NCBI RefSeq assembly: GCF_900163795.1 | Contig: NZ_FWFD01000015.1 | Location: 1 to 64,000, forward strand | Origin: Vagococcus fluvialis bH819 | GTDB taxonomy: Bacteria; Bacillota; Bacilli; Lactobacillales; Vagococcaceae | Length of the DNA stretch: 64,000 nt | Reading direction: 5' to 3' | Shown here: piece by piece, positions 1 through 8,678 of the stretch | Layout: every line of letters begins with the position of its first letter | Numbering within the stretch: the first letter of the stretch is position 1 | Notes under the pieces: generated by a model | The model's input: only the letters and a program-made list of their open reading frames with translations | Told to the model about the DNA's origin: nothing | The model's database searches: none | Program-made: the position numbers and the translations under genes

Positions 1-63
1 TAAGTTTCTTAGCGCCGATGGTAGTGAAGGGTTTCCCTTTGTGAGAGTAGGACGTTGCCATGC
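1..63 (+). rRNA. rrf: 5S ribosomal RNA, 3' part
   Basis: The first bases match the conserved 3' third of bacterial 5S rRNA (the block around GCGCCGATGGTAGT, then GTGAGAGTAGGACGTTGCCA). The 5' part lies outside the window. It is followed 13 bases later by a tRNA, as usual at the end of an rRNA operon. Confidence 0.93.
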
Positions 64-76
64 TTATTATAAATAA

Positions 77-150
77 TCCGGCATAGCTCAGTTGGTAGTA
101 GCGCATGACTGTTAATCATGATGTCGTAGGTTCGAGTCCTACTGCCGGAG
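77..150 (+). tRNA. tRNA-Asn (anticodon GTT)
   Basis: A 74-base cloverleaf. The acceptor strands TCCGGCA (77-83) and TGCCGGA (143-149) pair, and the discriminator is G150. The D-arm has TAGCTCAGTTGG, the anticodon GTT is at 111-113, and the T-arm has GGTTCGAGTCC. CCA is not encoded. It lies directly behind 5S rRNA in the same transcript. Confidence 0.95.
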
Positions 151-152
151 TT

Positions 153-185
153 TTTAAAATCAAATCTTTATGATTTAATTTTTTT
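153..185 (+). terminator. Probable rRNA/tRNA operon terminator
   Basis: A short A/T-rich stem (AAATCA at 157-162 with TGATTT at 171-176) is followed by a run of T residues to 185. It is weak but rightly placed for the end of the rrn/tRNA transcript. Confidence 0.5.
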
Positions 186-201
186 GTTTAATAAAATAAA
201 T

Positions 202-240
202 AAAAAGAGGTTAAAATCAATTTGATTTTAACCTCTTTTT
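202..240. terminator. Bidirectional intrinsic terminator
   Basis: A perfect inverted repeat pairs AAAAAGAGGTTAAAATCAA (202-220) with its complement (222-240), with A and T runs on the two flanks. It can stop the rrn/tRNA transcript from the left and the gloA-like gene from the right. Confidence 0.85.
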
Positions 241-250
241 AGGTTAGTAA

Positions 251-625
251 CTATTTTTCGCGAATTATTTCTATTTTATAGCCATCTGGATCGATAATAA
301 AATAATACGATGGTGGGACTCCAGGTAGATTTTTTAAATCTGTAATATTAAAACCAGCCTCTTTATGTTTTTTATGAAGACCTTCTAAATCATCTGTTGA
401 AATAGCAATATGACCGTATCCATTTCCTAAATCATAAGCTTCTGCATTATAATTATAAGTTAATTCAAGTTCATAGTTGTCTCCAGGTAATGTTAAATAA
501 ACGAGTGTGAACTCGTGCTCAGGAAAATCTCTGCGTCTACTCTCTACAAAGTTAAAAGCTTCTTTGTAAAAACTAAGAGAAGCATCTAGGTCTTTTATAC
601 GTACACATGTGTGTGCCATTTTCAT
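251..625 (-). CDS. gloA: Lactoylglutathione lyase-like glyoxalase I
   Basis: This 124-aa protein has the length and fold signature of single-domain glyoxalase I of the VOC superfamily. That enzyme isomerises the hemithioacetal of methylglyoxal and a low-molecular-weight thiol to a lactoyl thioester in the cytoplasm. The expected four metal ligands are visible: His5 in MAHTCVR, Glu54 in ELELTYN, His72 in GYGHIAI and Glu119 in GYKIEII. The start ATG follows a GAAAGGATG ribosome site. It is a single gene, convergent to the rrn operon with a shared terminator. Many Firmicutes lack glutathione, so the thiol may be another one (inference). The enzyme family is firm. Confidence 0.88.
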   Translation of the reverse strand: MKMAHTCVRIKDLDASLSFYKEAFNFVESRRRDFPEHEFTLVYLTLPGDNYELELTYNYNAEAYDLGNGYGHIAISTDDLEGLHKKHKEAGFNITDLKNLPGVPPSYYFIIDPDGYKIEIIREK

Positions 626-724
626 ATAGTAATCATCCTTTCAAACTAATAGTTAAATGATATCATTTATTTTTAATTAATACTAATTATTAACCTGTAA
701 CACTAACTAAATTGTAGTAACAAG

Positions 725-753
725 ATCAAGACTAAAAATTATTTTGTCTTGAT
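725..753. other. Hairpin between gloA and the GtrA-like gene
   Basis: ATCAAGAC (725-732) pairs with GTCTTGAT (746-753) across an A/T-rich loop. There is no immediate T tract, so it is not a clear terminator. It lies in the divergent gloA/gtrA intergenic region and its role is unknown. Confidence 0.4.
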
Positions 754-828
754 ATGTATGTTTTTTGCTGTTATTATTAATCGATTAGCTTTTAAGAGTA
801 CAAATAAAAGGTTAGATGGTGTAATTAA

Positions 829-1329
829 ATGAAAAAAATTTTTAATCAAGAAACAATTTTATATTTGATATTTGGGATTTTAACTACAATGGTTTATTTT
901 ATAACAAGATTTACAGTTTTAAATATAACTAATAGTTCAATTAGTGGTGTTGTATTTGGTCAGATATCAGCAATTTTATTTGCGTATATAACCAATAAAA
1001 TATTTGTATTTAAAGATACAGAGTGGTCACCACGTGTTGTAATAAAACAATTAATTGGTTTTATTGCCGGACGTTTATTTGTATTTATATTAGATATCGG
1101 AATTACTTACCTTGCTGTTGAAAAATTTTCAGAATTTTTCATCAATATTTTATTTTTGAATCGGATAAATTATAATTCTCTATTATTTAATAATTATTTT
1201 TCCGAAAAACTGATAGGAAATCCAGAGCTATTAAATGAATTTATTTTTGCTTTAATTGTCCAAGTCTTAGCGATTGTTATTAATTATATTATTTCTAAAA
1301 AAGCAGTTTTTAAGAAACGTAGTATTTAA
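829..1329 (+). CDS. GtrA-like integral membrane protein
   Basis: A 166-aa protein with four strongly hydrophobic segments (about residues 8-30, 36-58, 75-100 and 136-160). The family signature is visible: LTTMVYFITRF near the N-terminus and AYITNKIFVFK after the second segment, with a similar ISKKAVFKKR at the C-terminus. GtrA-family proteins are thought to move or flip undecaprenyl-linked sugars for cell-surface glycosylation. No glycosyltransferase partner is next to it, so the substrate is unknown. The ribosome site is weak (AGATGGTG). It ends in a bidirectional terminator shared with the convergent gene at 1387. Confidence 0.8.
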   Translation: MKKIFNQETILYLIFGILTTMVYFITRFTVLNITNSSISGVVFGQISAILFAYITNKIFVFKDTEWSPRVVIKQLIGFIAGRLFVFILDIGITYLAVEKFSEFFINILFLNRINYNSLLFNNYFSEKLIGNPELLNEFIFALIVQVLAIVINYIISKKAVFKKRSI

Positions 1330-1340
1330 TAAGTATTAAA

Positions 1341-1388
1341 AAAACATTAATCATCAAAATTTTTAAAATTTTGTGATTAATGTTTTTT
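1341..1388. terminator. Bidirectional intrinsic terminator
   Basis: AAAACATTAATCA pairs with TGATTAATGTTTT, inner pairs AAAAT/ATTTT extend the stem, and T/A runs lie on both sides. It separates the convergent gtrA-like gene and the gene ending at 1387, whose stop codon lies inside it. Confidence 0.85.
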
Positions 1389-2271
1389 AATTATTGTAAA
1401 AGGCTAATGAAATGGTTAAATCGTAATTGATGAAATCTTTAATAATTTTGATTTCACCTTCTTTATTACGATAAACACGTTTGTAGGTTCCACCTAAAAT
1501 AGTTGGAAAAACTTGGATATTGTCGTATTTCTTTAAAAGCAGATCCGCTTTATAACTATCTTCAAGAGCAATAAAACCAAGCATCATCTCTTCTTGTGCA
1601 TCACGAGTGATACCAAGGAAGATGCCAATTCTATTATGGTCTGAAGAAGGATCATAAAGTAATTTTGCATAAGTATTTGGGATCAGGTTATCATATAATT
1701 CAAAAATATTTCTTTCTTCATATTCTTCAAAGTGATTAATCAAATCTTCGTTTGAGACACCAGCATAATAAGTAGTGAATAAATTATTATCTTTTAATTG
1801 CTGGATTGTTTCAAATAATAGCTGTTGTTTTTCACCGCTGTACAATAAATTTATTTTAGTGTGTAAGTACTCTTTGTTTCTAATAGAAGATACTCTATGA
1901 ATTTCATCAGATGAACCATGATTTTCACTTGTTTTCTTTCTTTCTCTCATAGTTGTTTCTAAATGGTAGTTATCTCTTTTTTTACGACGTTTTTTACGAC
2001 GTCTTTTATTGTCTAGAACTTCATAATATTCTTCATCTTCGTCATAACTAATTGTTTTTGTAGATCGTGATTTTAACCGATTAATTTGTTGGTCGGCACG
2101 TTTATACATTTTTTTTAACTCTGCACGATATAGCAAAATTGATGCTAGAAATAGTGCAATACTAGAAATAAGTAAATATAAATACCAAAAAATAGAATCC
2201 GTATAGGTTAAATATAGGGCAACTAACCAAAAAACGAACACAATCCCTCCAATAATTTTTAAATTCTTCAT
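1387..2271 (-). CDS. Uncharacterised membrane protein with charged linker
   Basis: I do not recognise this protein. With the start chosen here it has 294 aa. Two transmembrane segments lie close together (about 5-24 and 29-48). A very basic stretch rich in KRRRKK follows (about 85-105), then a soluble acidic C-terminal domain of about 170 residues. The open frame runs 8 codons further to a TTG at 2295, but an AGGTGG ribosome site lies inside those codons, so ATG at 2271 is the likely start. The topology suggests a membrane-anchored cytosolic domain. It has no operon partner; it is divergent from dinG. Confidence 0.7.
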   Translation of the reverse strand: MKNLKIIGGIVFVFWLVALYLTYTDSIFWYLYLLISSIALFLASILLYRAELKKMYKRADQQINRLKSRSTKTISYDEDEEYYEVLDNKRRRKKRRKKRDNYHLETTMRERKKTSENHGSSDEIHRVSSIRNKEYLHTKINLLYSGEKQQLLFETIQQLKDNNLFTTYYAGVSNEDLINHFEEYEERNIFELYDNLIPNTYAKLLYDPSSDHNRIGIFLGITRDAQEEMMLGFIALEDSYKADLLLKKYDNIQVFPTILGGTYKRVYRNKEGEIKIIKDFINYDLTISLAFYNN

Positions 2272-2451
2272 AATTTTAATAGCCCACCTAATCAAACTTT
2301 TTATATATATATCTATTTAACCATAACTTGTTCATTAAAACAATGTAACGTAAAGAATATCATGAGTAAAATTAATAAGTTATATAGTGAAAAATGAAGT
2401 AGAAATCTGTATAATGGTAAGAAGTGATGTTATAGGAAAGGGGAATAGAGA

Positions 2452-5220
2452 TTGAAAAAAAATAGTACTTATGCAGTTGTTGATATTGAGACAACGGGTA
2501 CCAATCCAGAAACTGATAAAATAATTCAGTTTGCCTGTGTTTTTATTCAAAATTGGAAAATTATCAATTACTTCTCAACAGATGTAAATCCCCTAAAACC
2601 AATTCCAAAAAATATAGAATTTCTTACAGGAATTAGTAATGAACAGGTTGCAACAGCACCTTATTTTGAAGATATATCTTCTACGATTAGTCAAATTCTT
2701 TCAAATTGTTGCTTCGTAGCGCATAATGTTTATTTTGATTATTCCTTTTTAAATAGTGAATTACGCAGAGCGGGCCAAGAAGAGTTAGAATTAGATTGTT
2801 TAGATACTGTCGAACTGTCTCAAATTATGTTCCCATGCTCTTCAGGGTTTAGAGTAAAAGATTTAGCTGAATATTTGAATTTAAAACACGATAATCCTCA
2901 TCAAGCATTGAGTGATGCTTATGTTACAGCCGAAATTTTTATTAGATTAGCACAAAAAATAGCAACATTGCCTTTTATAACTCTCAGTAAAATGGTGGAT
3001 TTGTCGTATTCACTAGGTGTTGATAATTCAAATATTTTTTTAGAAACATTATTAAATGAAAAAAGTGTATTAGACAATAAAAATTTAAATAAATTAAAAA
3101 CTATTGAATGTGTTGCTCTCAAGGAAAAAAATTATCAATTTAGAGAAAAAAATAATACGATACAAGCTGATTATCCTAGTGGTAAAAAAAATAAGGAAAA
3201 TAACCTGAGTAATGAGTTTAGTTATCGTCCCTCTCAAAATCAAATGATGGATGAAATTTATCATTTTGTCTCAGATGGTGCAGAAGAAGATAAAAATTTA
3301 ATTATTGAAGCGAGTACTGGAAGTGGTAAATCGTTAGGTTATTTATTACCTTTAAGCTATTCGTCTAAAATAAAACGTCCTTTTGTTATTTCTACTAGTA
3401 CTATTCTGCTTCAAGAACAACTAGTTGATAAATCATTAAATTATCTAGAGAAAGTTACTGGTATCCAGCTGTTTGGAATCATTTTAAAAAGTAGCCAGCA
3501 CTACATTGATCTAGATAAGTTTTATAAAACTTTGTATCATCATGGTGAACCGCAAAAGCAATACGCATTGAATCAGATGGCTACATTAACTTGGCTGACA
3601 GAAACAGAGACTGGTGATTTAGATGAGATTAATTTAAACAAGAAACATGTTTTCTTTGACCATATAAAGCATCGAGGTATTAATTCACTTAATCAGCAAT
3701 CAATATTCTATAAAGAAGATTTCATGTGTTACCTTGAAGAAAAAAAAGACAAAGCAGATATTTTTATCGTTAATCATGCTTTCTTATGTGAAGAAAACGA
3801 AAGAGAGAAGCCAGTGATTCCTAAGACCTCAGTTTTAGTAGTAGATGAAGCACATAAATTAATTTATAATTTAGAAAATCAAGTAACTAAAGAACTTTCG
3901 ATTAATTTAGGTTTTTCTTTATTAAAAAAATTAAGAGAGCACGAGGAAATTTACAAAAGTCTAGTCAATTTAACAGATAACTCATTGAGTCAATTCGTTG
4001 ATTTAATAGGAACTCTTTGTTTAGATGCTAAAGAAGATTTACAGTGGTTTGAAGACTTTATCGTTAGTAAAACTAAATTAAATGGAAATAATGTAGAGAT
4101 ATTATGGGAGCAATTAGGTAATATAATTGATTGGCCTCTTCCTATGCGAAAAAATTTAAAAGAGTTATTAACTATTTTGAGTGAAATTAATCAAATTAAA
4201 AAAAGTTTTAAAGAAAAAATAGCTAATCAGTTAACAGAGATTGTTTTTGATAATTATTTTTATGTTATAGATTATCTTATTCTATTAGAAAAATTTAGTC
4301 AGTGGAGTGAAGAGTTTATTGAGTATTTTAAGTTTTATGATGATAGTACTACAAGATGGATTACACTAGAAAGAAATCATGTCATCTTAAAAAAAGTTGA
4401 TTTTTCTAAAATGACAGTAGTAAATACTCAATGGTATGAAAATTTTAATAAAATAATTTATACAAGTGGCACGCTCCAACTAGATTCAGATTCTAATTAT
4501 TTTGAAAAACAACTTGGAATACCTAATGCTAAAAAATTAAAAACAGAGGATTCTTTTGATTATAAAAAACAAGCTAAATTGTTAGTTGTTAAAAATGAGC
4601 TTGTTGATTTATCCAAAACTAACGAATACGCAGAGTATGTTGCTAAAATAATTATCGATAATTATGAGATAGGAAAAAAATCAATGTTAATTTTATTTAC
4701 GTCTCATAATTTATTAAAGAAAGTTTATCAGAAACTAGCAGGCTTTTTTAACCATCAAGAGGCAGAAGTTTTAGCACAAGGAATAACTGGAACAAAAGAA
4801 AAAATAATTAAACGTTTTTCAAAAAATAATGGTGGGATTATTTTAGGTGCCAATAGTTTTTGGGAAGGAATTGATCTTTCTTTTCCAGAACTTGACTTAA
4901 TTATTATGACTAAGCTTCCTTTTGATCCACCTAAAAGACCGATAGTTGAAGCAAAATATCATTATATAGAGCAGCAAGGAGGCAATCCTTTTTATGATGA
5001 AGCAATTCCCCAAGCAGGTATGAGATTAAGACAAGGTTTGGGCCGATTGTTAAGATCTGAAAAAGATAGAGGAATCATTATATTGTTAGATGATAGGCTA
5101 CTAAATTCTAGCTATAGCTCCAAACTGTTATCTTTTTTACCTAATAGTCTACCAATTAGTGAAGTTTCAAAAAAAGATTTAACCAAGCAAGTGGCAGATT
5201 TTTTTACAGTAAATGAATGA
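2452..5220 (+). CDS. dinG: DnaQ-type 3'-5' exonuclease / DinG helicase fusion
   Basis: This 922-aa protein has the typical Firmicutes DinG layout. An N-terminal DEDDh exonuclease (about 1-170) begins with VVDIETTGTNPETDKI, has AHNVYFDYSFL, and ends its active site at HQALSDAYVTAEIF. It is fused to a superfamily 2 XPD/DinG-like helicase (about 240-920). The helicase has Walker A ASTGSGKSLGYLLP, DEAH box VVDEAHKL and the C-terminal GLGRLLRS motif VI. B. subtilis-type DinG acts mainly as a nuclease on single-stranded DNA ends. The TTG start follows AGGAAAGGGGAA. A TATAAT -10 lies at about 2410. It leads the conserved dinG-tseB-aspB-asnS cluster. Confidence 0.93.
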   Translation: MKKNSTYAVVDIETTGTNPETDKIIQFACVFIQNWKIINYFSTDVNPLKPIPKNIEFLTGISNEQVATAPYFEDISSTISQILSNCCFVAHNVYFDYSFLNSELRRAGQEELELDCLDTVELSQIMFPCSSGFRVKDLAEYLNLKHDNPHQALSDAYVTAEIFIRLAQKIATLPFITLSKMVDLSYSLGVDNSNIFLETLLNEKSVLDNKNLNKLKTIECVALKEKNYQFREKNNTIQADYPSGKKNKENNLSNEFSYRPSQNQMMDEIYHFVSDGAEEDKNLIIEASTGSGKSLGYLLPLSYSSKIKRPFVISTSTILLQEQLVDKSLNYLEKVTGIQLFGIILKSSQHYIDLDKFYKTLYHHGEPQKQYALNQMATLTWLTETETGDLDEINLNKKHVFFDHIKHRGINSLNQQSIFYKEDFMCYLEEKKDKADIFIVNHAFLCEENEREKPVIPKTSVLVVDEAHKLIYNLENQVTKELSINLGFSLLKKLREHEEIYKSLVNLTDNSLSQFVDLIGTLCLDAKEDLQWFEDFIVSKTKLNGNNVEILWEQLGNIIDWPLPMRKNLKELLTILSEINQIKKSFKEKIANQLTEIVFDNYFYVIDYLILLEKFSQWSEEFIEYFKFYDDSTTRWITLERNHVILKKVDFSKMTVVNTQWYENFNKIIYTSGTLQLDSDSNYFEKQLGIPNAKKLKTEDSFDYKKQAKLLVVKNELVDLSKTNEYAEYVAKIIIDNYEIGKKSMLILFTSHNLLKKVYQKLAGFFNHQEAEVLAQGITGTKEKIIKRFSKNNGGIILGANSFWEGIDLSFPELDLIIMTKLPFDPPKRPIVEAKYHYIEQQGGNPFYDEAIPQAGMRLRQGLGRLLRSEKDRGIIILLDDRLLNSSYSSKLLSFLPNSLPISEVSKKDLTKQVADFFTVNE

Positions 5221-5271
5221 TAATTTAATTAAAAATTGCTATAATAGGTCAAATGAAATGAGGGATGATGG

Positions 5272-5757
5272 GTGAGTAAAAAACGCAATCGACAGTTAAA
5301 GTTAGTTACATTGTCGTTGATTCTATTTTTAATATTGATGGGGATCATTCTCTTTCAATCTAGTAGTCCGATGCGCAAAGCAAAAAATCAAGCAATCAAG
5401 ATTTCAGAAGAAGTTGCTAATATATCTAAAGTAGAAAATTTCTATTGGTTCACAAGAGATAGGACTTATTTTACAGTAGTAGGAACTGACGATAAAAATG
5501 AGTCGAAAGTAGTGTTGTTACCTCAAGATGGTTCAGAAGCGCTTGTAATGAATCAAAAAGATGGACTTACAGGAGACGATGCCATCCAAGTTGTATTAGA
5601 CACAAAGGAAACTAAAAAAATAAAAAAAATATCATTAGGGATGTATGATAAAAAGCCAGTTTGGGAAGTAGTAGCTACTGCTAAGGATAATAGTCTTAGT
5701 TATTATCTAATTGATTTCAAAGAAGGAAAAATTACCAATAAAATGACTGATTTATAA
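5272..5757 (+). CDS. tseB: TseB/YpmB-like cell-envelope protein
   Basis: This 161-aa protein has a short basic N-terminus, one transmembrane segment (about 10-30) and an extracellular domain with two YpmB-like (DUF5590/PepSY-like) units. It sits exactly where ypmB (tseB) sits in Bacillus, between dinG and aspB. B. subtilis TseB interacts with the class A/B penicillin-binding protein machinery and affects cell-wall elongation. Start is GTG after GAGGGATGATGG. An internal TATAAT (5240-5245) upstream may give it and aspB-asnS their own promoter. Family and position agree well; function here is by homology. Confidence 0.82.
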   Translation: MSKKRNRQLKLVTLSLILFLILMGIILFQSSSPMRKAKNQAIKISEEVANISKVENFYWFTRDRTYFTVVGTDDKNESKVVLLPQDGSEALVMNQKDGLTGDDAIQVVLDTKETKKIKKISLGMYDKKPVWEVVATAKDNSLSYYLIDFKEGKITNKMTDL

Positions 5758-5772
5758 CGAGGAGGATTAGTT

Positions 5773-6972
5773 ATGGATTTATCTGATAGAGCGGCAAACT
5801 TAAAGCCATCAGCAACTTTGGCTGCAGCGGCTAAAGCCAAAAAATTAAAAGAACAAGGTATAGATGTTCTTAGTTTAACTTTAGGAGAACCAGATTTTTC
5901 GACACCTAAAAATATTCAACAAGCAGCGATCAATTCAATTGAAACAGGTCAAGCTAGTTTTTATACACCTGTCCAAGGCACAAGTGAGTTAATTACGGCA
6001 ATTATTGAAAGAACTAAGATTGATTATGGGATAACGTATCAGCCAAATGAGGTGATTGTTGGGACAGGAGCTAAATTTGTTCTATATACTTTATTCCAAA
6101 CTATTTTAAATCAAGGGGATGAAGTTATCATTCCTGTTCCTTATTGGGTCAGCTACGCAGCCCAAGTAGAGTTAGCTGAAGGTGTGCCTGTTTTTGTTGA
6201 GGGTAATCAAGAAGCTGGCTTTAAAGTTACAGTTGCAGATTTAGAAAAAAGTGTCACAAATAAGACAAAAGCGTTTATTTTAAATTCGCCTTGTAATCCA
6301 ACGGGGGCGATTTATTCTAAGGAAGAGTTAGAAAAAATTGGTGAATGGGCAATTAAACATAATATTTTGATAGTTGCCGATGATATTTATGGCAAATTAG
6401 TTTATAATGGGAATGTCTTTACGCCAATTGCTACTTTGTCTGAAAAATTAAAAAAGCAGACAATCGTGATTAATGGAGTATCTAAAAGTTATGCGATGAC
6501 TGGCTGGCGAATTGGTTATGCTTTAGGAGATAGCCAAATAATTTCGCAAATGATTAAGATTGCTTCTCAAGCAACAAGTAATCCATCAGCAGTGAGCCAG
6601 TATGCGGCAACTGAGGCCTTAATAGGAGATCAAATACAAGTAGAGATTATGCGACAAATATTTGAAGAGCGCTTGAATCACGTTTACAAACGAGTATCAG
6701 AGATACCAGGTTTTAAAGTAGATAAACCACATGGTGCTTTTTATCTATATCCTGATATTTCAGAGTGTATGACTACTTGTGGTTATACGGATGTAGACAC
6801 ATGGGTGAATGATTTACTAGAAGAAGCACATGTAGCTGTTGTTACGGGAGCTGGATTTGGGACTAAAAATCATATTCGGTTAAGTTATGCCACTGACTTA
6901 GAAACTTTAAATCAAGCAATTGATCAGATAACAGCTTTTGTTCAATCAAAAGCAAAGCAAATAAAAAAATAG
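5773..6972 (+). CDS. aspB: Aspartate aminotransferase, PLP-dependent class I
   Basis: This 399-aa fold-type I aminotransferase interconverts aspartate and 2-oxoglutarate with oxaloacetate and glutamate. The PLP-binding lysine is K238 in GVSKSYAMTGWRIGYA. Other class I marks are LGEPDFSTP near the N-terminus, NSPCNPTGA (residues about 174-182) and RLSYA near the C-terminus. A strong GAGGAGG site precedes the ATG. It is followed 15 bases later by asnS, so aspartate supply and asparaginyl-tRNA charging are likely co-transcribed, as in Bacillus. Confidence 0.94.
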   Translation: MDLSDRAANLKPSATLAAAAKAKKLKEQGIDVLSLTLGEPDFSTPKNIQQAAINSIETGQASFYTPVQGTSELITAIIERTKIDYGITYQPNEVIVGTGAKFVLYTLFQTILNQGDEVIIPVPYWVSYAAQVELAEGVPVFVEGNQEAGFKVTVADLEKSVTNKTKAFILNSPCNPTGAIYSKEELEKIGEWAIKHNILIVADDIYGKLVYNGNVFTPIATLSEKLKKQTIVINGVSKSYAMTGWRIGYALGDSQIISQMIKIASQATSNPSAVSQYAATEALIGDQIQVEIMRQIFEERLNHVYKRVSEIPGFKVDKPHGAFYLYPDISECMTTCGYTDVDTWVNDLLEEAHVAVVTGAGFGTKNHIRLSYATDLETLNQAIDQITAFVQSKAKQIKK

Positions 6973-6987
6973 GGATGGAGCGTTGAA

Positions 6988-8286
6988 ATGAAAACTATAC
7001 AAATAATTGATTCAAAAAATCATGTAGGAGAAACAGTCAAAATTGGGGCGTGGATCGCCAATAAACGCTCAAGTGGTAAGATTGCATTCTTACAACTAAG
7101 AGACGGTTCAGCGTACTTCCAGGGAGTTCTTGTGAAGAGTGAAGTGGGAGAAGAACTGTTTGATATAGCTAAAAACTTAAACCAAGAAACATCTGTCTTT
7201 GTCATCGGAGAAATTCGAGAAGATACACGTTCTAAATTTGGTTATGAAATCGGTATTACCGGTCTAGAAATAGTCGGAGAAAGTAAAGATTATCCAATCA
7301 CTCCCAAAGAACATGGGATTGATTTTTTAATGGATCATCGCCATTTATGGTTACGTTCTACAAAACAACATGCTGTTATGCAAGTTCGTAATGAATTAAT
7401 CCGTGCGACATACGAATTTTTTAATGATCGTAATTTTATTAAAATTGATCCACCTATTTTAACAGCTAGTGCACCGGAAGGCACAACTGAGTTGTTTGAA
7501 ACAGATTATTTTGGTGATCCAGCTTATTTATCACAAACAGGTCAATTATACTTAGAAGCTGCAGCAATGGCTTTTGGTAAGGTATTCTCATTTGGTCCAA
7601 CATTTAGAGCTGAAAAATCTAAAACACGTCGTCATTTAACTGAATTTTGGATGATGGAACCAGAAATGGCATTCGTTGATCAAGAACAAAGCTTAGAAAT
7701 CCAAGAACAATATGTCTCATTCATGATTGAAAAAGTTTTAGAAAATTGTGATTATGCTTTAGATATTTTGGAACGTGACAAAGAATTACTTAAAAAATAT
7801 ACAACATTACCATTCCCACGTATATCTTATGATGAAGCAGTGGAATTATTACAAAAAAATGGTTTTGAAGATATTAATTGGGGAGATGACTTTGGTTCTC
7901 CACATGAAACATTCATAGCTAACCACTATGAAAAACCAGTCTTTATTTTAAACTATCCAAAATCAATGAGTCCATTCTACATGAAACCACATCCTACAAG
8001 AGATGATGTGGTGATTCGTGCCGACATGATTGCTCCAGAAGGTTATGGAGAAATCATTGGTGGTAGCGAACGTGCTATTGGATTTGATTATTTATTAGAA
8101 CAAATTGAAAAAGATGGTTTAGATCGCAAGGACTATGAATGGTATTTAGATTTACAAAAATATGGTCCAGTTCCTCACTCAGGTTTTGGTTTAGGCTTAG
8201 AGCGTACTGTTACTTGGGTTTGTGGTATTGAACATGTACGTGAGGCAAGTCCATTCCCTCGTTTATTACACCGTATCTATCCATAG
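6988..8286 (+). CDS. asnS: Asparaginyl-tRNA synthetase
   Basis: This 432-aa class IIb synthetase attaches asparagine to tRNA-Asn in the cytoplasm. It has an OB-fold anticodon-binding domain (about 1-110) and a catalytic domain with class II motif 2 [19 protein letters not shown] and C-terminal motif 3 [10 protein letters not shown]. Length is normal for bacterial AsnRS. It is the last gene of the dinG-tseB-aspB-asnS run and is followed by an intrinsic terminator. Its own tRNA-Asn gene lies at the start of the window. Confidence 0.96.
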   Translation: MKTIQIIDSKNHVGETVKIGAWIANKRSSGKIAFLQLRDGSAYFQGVLVKSEVGEELFDIAKNLNQETSVFVIGEIREDTRSKFGYEIGITGLEIVGESKDYPITPKEHGIDFLMDHRHLWLRSTKQHAVMQVRNELIRATYEFFNDRNFIKIDPPILTASAPEGTTELFETDYFGDPAYLSQTGQLYLEAAAMAFGKVFSFGPTFRAEKSKTRRHLTEFWMMEPEMAFVDQEQSLEIQEQYVSFMIEKVLENCDYALDILERDKELLKKYTTLPFPRISYDEAVELLQKNGFEDINWGDDFGSPHETFIANHYEKPVFILNYPKSMSPFYMKPHPTRDDVVIRADMIAPEGYGEIIGGSERAIGFDYLLEQIEKDGLDRKDYEWYLDLQKYGPVPHSGFGLGLERTVTWVCGIEHVREASPFPRLLHRIYP

Positions 8287-8297
8287 AGAGATGTTAT

Positions 8298-8331
8298 TAG
8301 CTATTCCTTTTTTGGAATAGCTATTTTTTTA
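8298..8331 (+). terminator. Intrinsic terminator after asnS
   Basis: TAGCTATTCC (8298-8307) pairs with GGAATAGCTA (8314-8323) and is followed by a T tract. Confidence 0.9.
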
Positions 8332-8342
8332 GACCTAAAACT

Positions 8343-8393
8343 TTGACAAAAGTTTCTTCTGGGAGTATTATATAAATATGAACTACAGATGTA
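8343..8393 (+). promoter_or_regulatory. copZ promoter with CopY operator (cop box)
   Basis: TTGACA (8343-8348), a 17-base spacer and TATTAT (8366-8371) form a near-consensus promoter. TACAGATGTA (8384-8393) fits the CopY operator TACAnnTGTA and lies just past the expected transcription start. This implies repression by a CopY-type regulator relieved by copper. Confidence 0.85.
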
Positions 8394-8421
8394 AATCTTT
8401 TAAAAAAGAAAGGTGATAAAA

Positions 8422-8634
8422 ATGATGAAACAAAAAATTAAAATAGATGGTATGAGTTGCGGACATTGTGTTGGGAAAATTGAAAAAGCTGTTTCTGAAC
8501 TTGATGGAGTTGAAAAAATAAAAGTGAAATTAAAAGATGCAGAAGCGAAAATTAAGTTTGATGAAACGAAAATCCCTCTTGATAAAGTGATGGAAGTTAT
8601 TACTGAACTTGGATATGAAACAAGCAGTATTTAA
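8422..8634 (+). CDS. copZ: CopZ-like copper chaperone
   Basis: This 70-aa heavy-metal-associated (HMA) domain protein carries the metal site MSCGHC and ends in the usual TELGYETS helix-turn. CopZ proteins carry Cu(I) in the cytosol and deliver it to a copper ATPase or to CopY. An in-frame GTG at 8413 lies inside the AAAGGTG ribosome site, so ATG at 8422 is taken as the start. It stands alone: no copA, copB or copY is next to it, although a cop box controls it. A bidirectional terminator shared with feoB follows. Confidence 0.9.
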   Translation: MMKQKIKIDGMSCGHCVGKIEKAVSELDGVEKIKVKLKDAEAKIKFDETKIPLDKVMEVITELGYETSSI

Positions 8635-8640
8635 CTAAAA

Positions 8641-8676
8641 AACCTCTTAACGTGAAAAACGTTAGGAGGTTTTTTT
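8641..8676. terminator. Bidirectional terminator between copZ and feoB
   Basis: CCTCTTAACG (8643-8652) pairs with CGTTAGGAGG (8660-8669), with A and T runs on either side. It serves both convergent genes. Confidence 0.9.
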
Positions 8677-8678
8677 AA

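Noticed and set aside
2452-2480. SOS box before dinG
   Set aside because: No CGAAC-N4-GTTC-like word is present in 2296-2451, unlike before uvrB.
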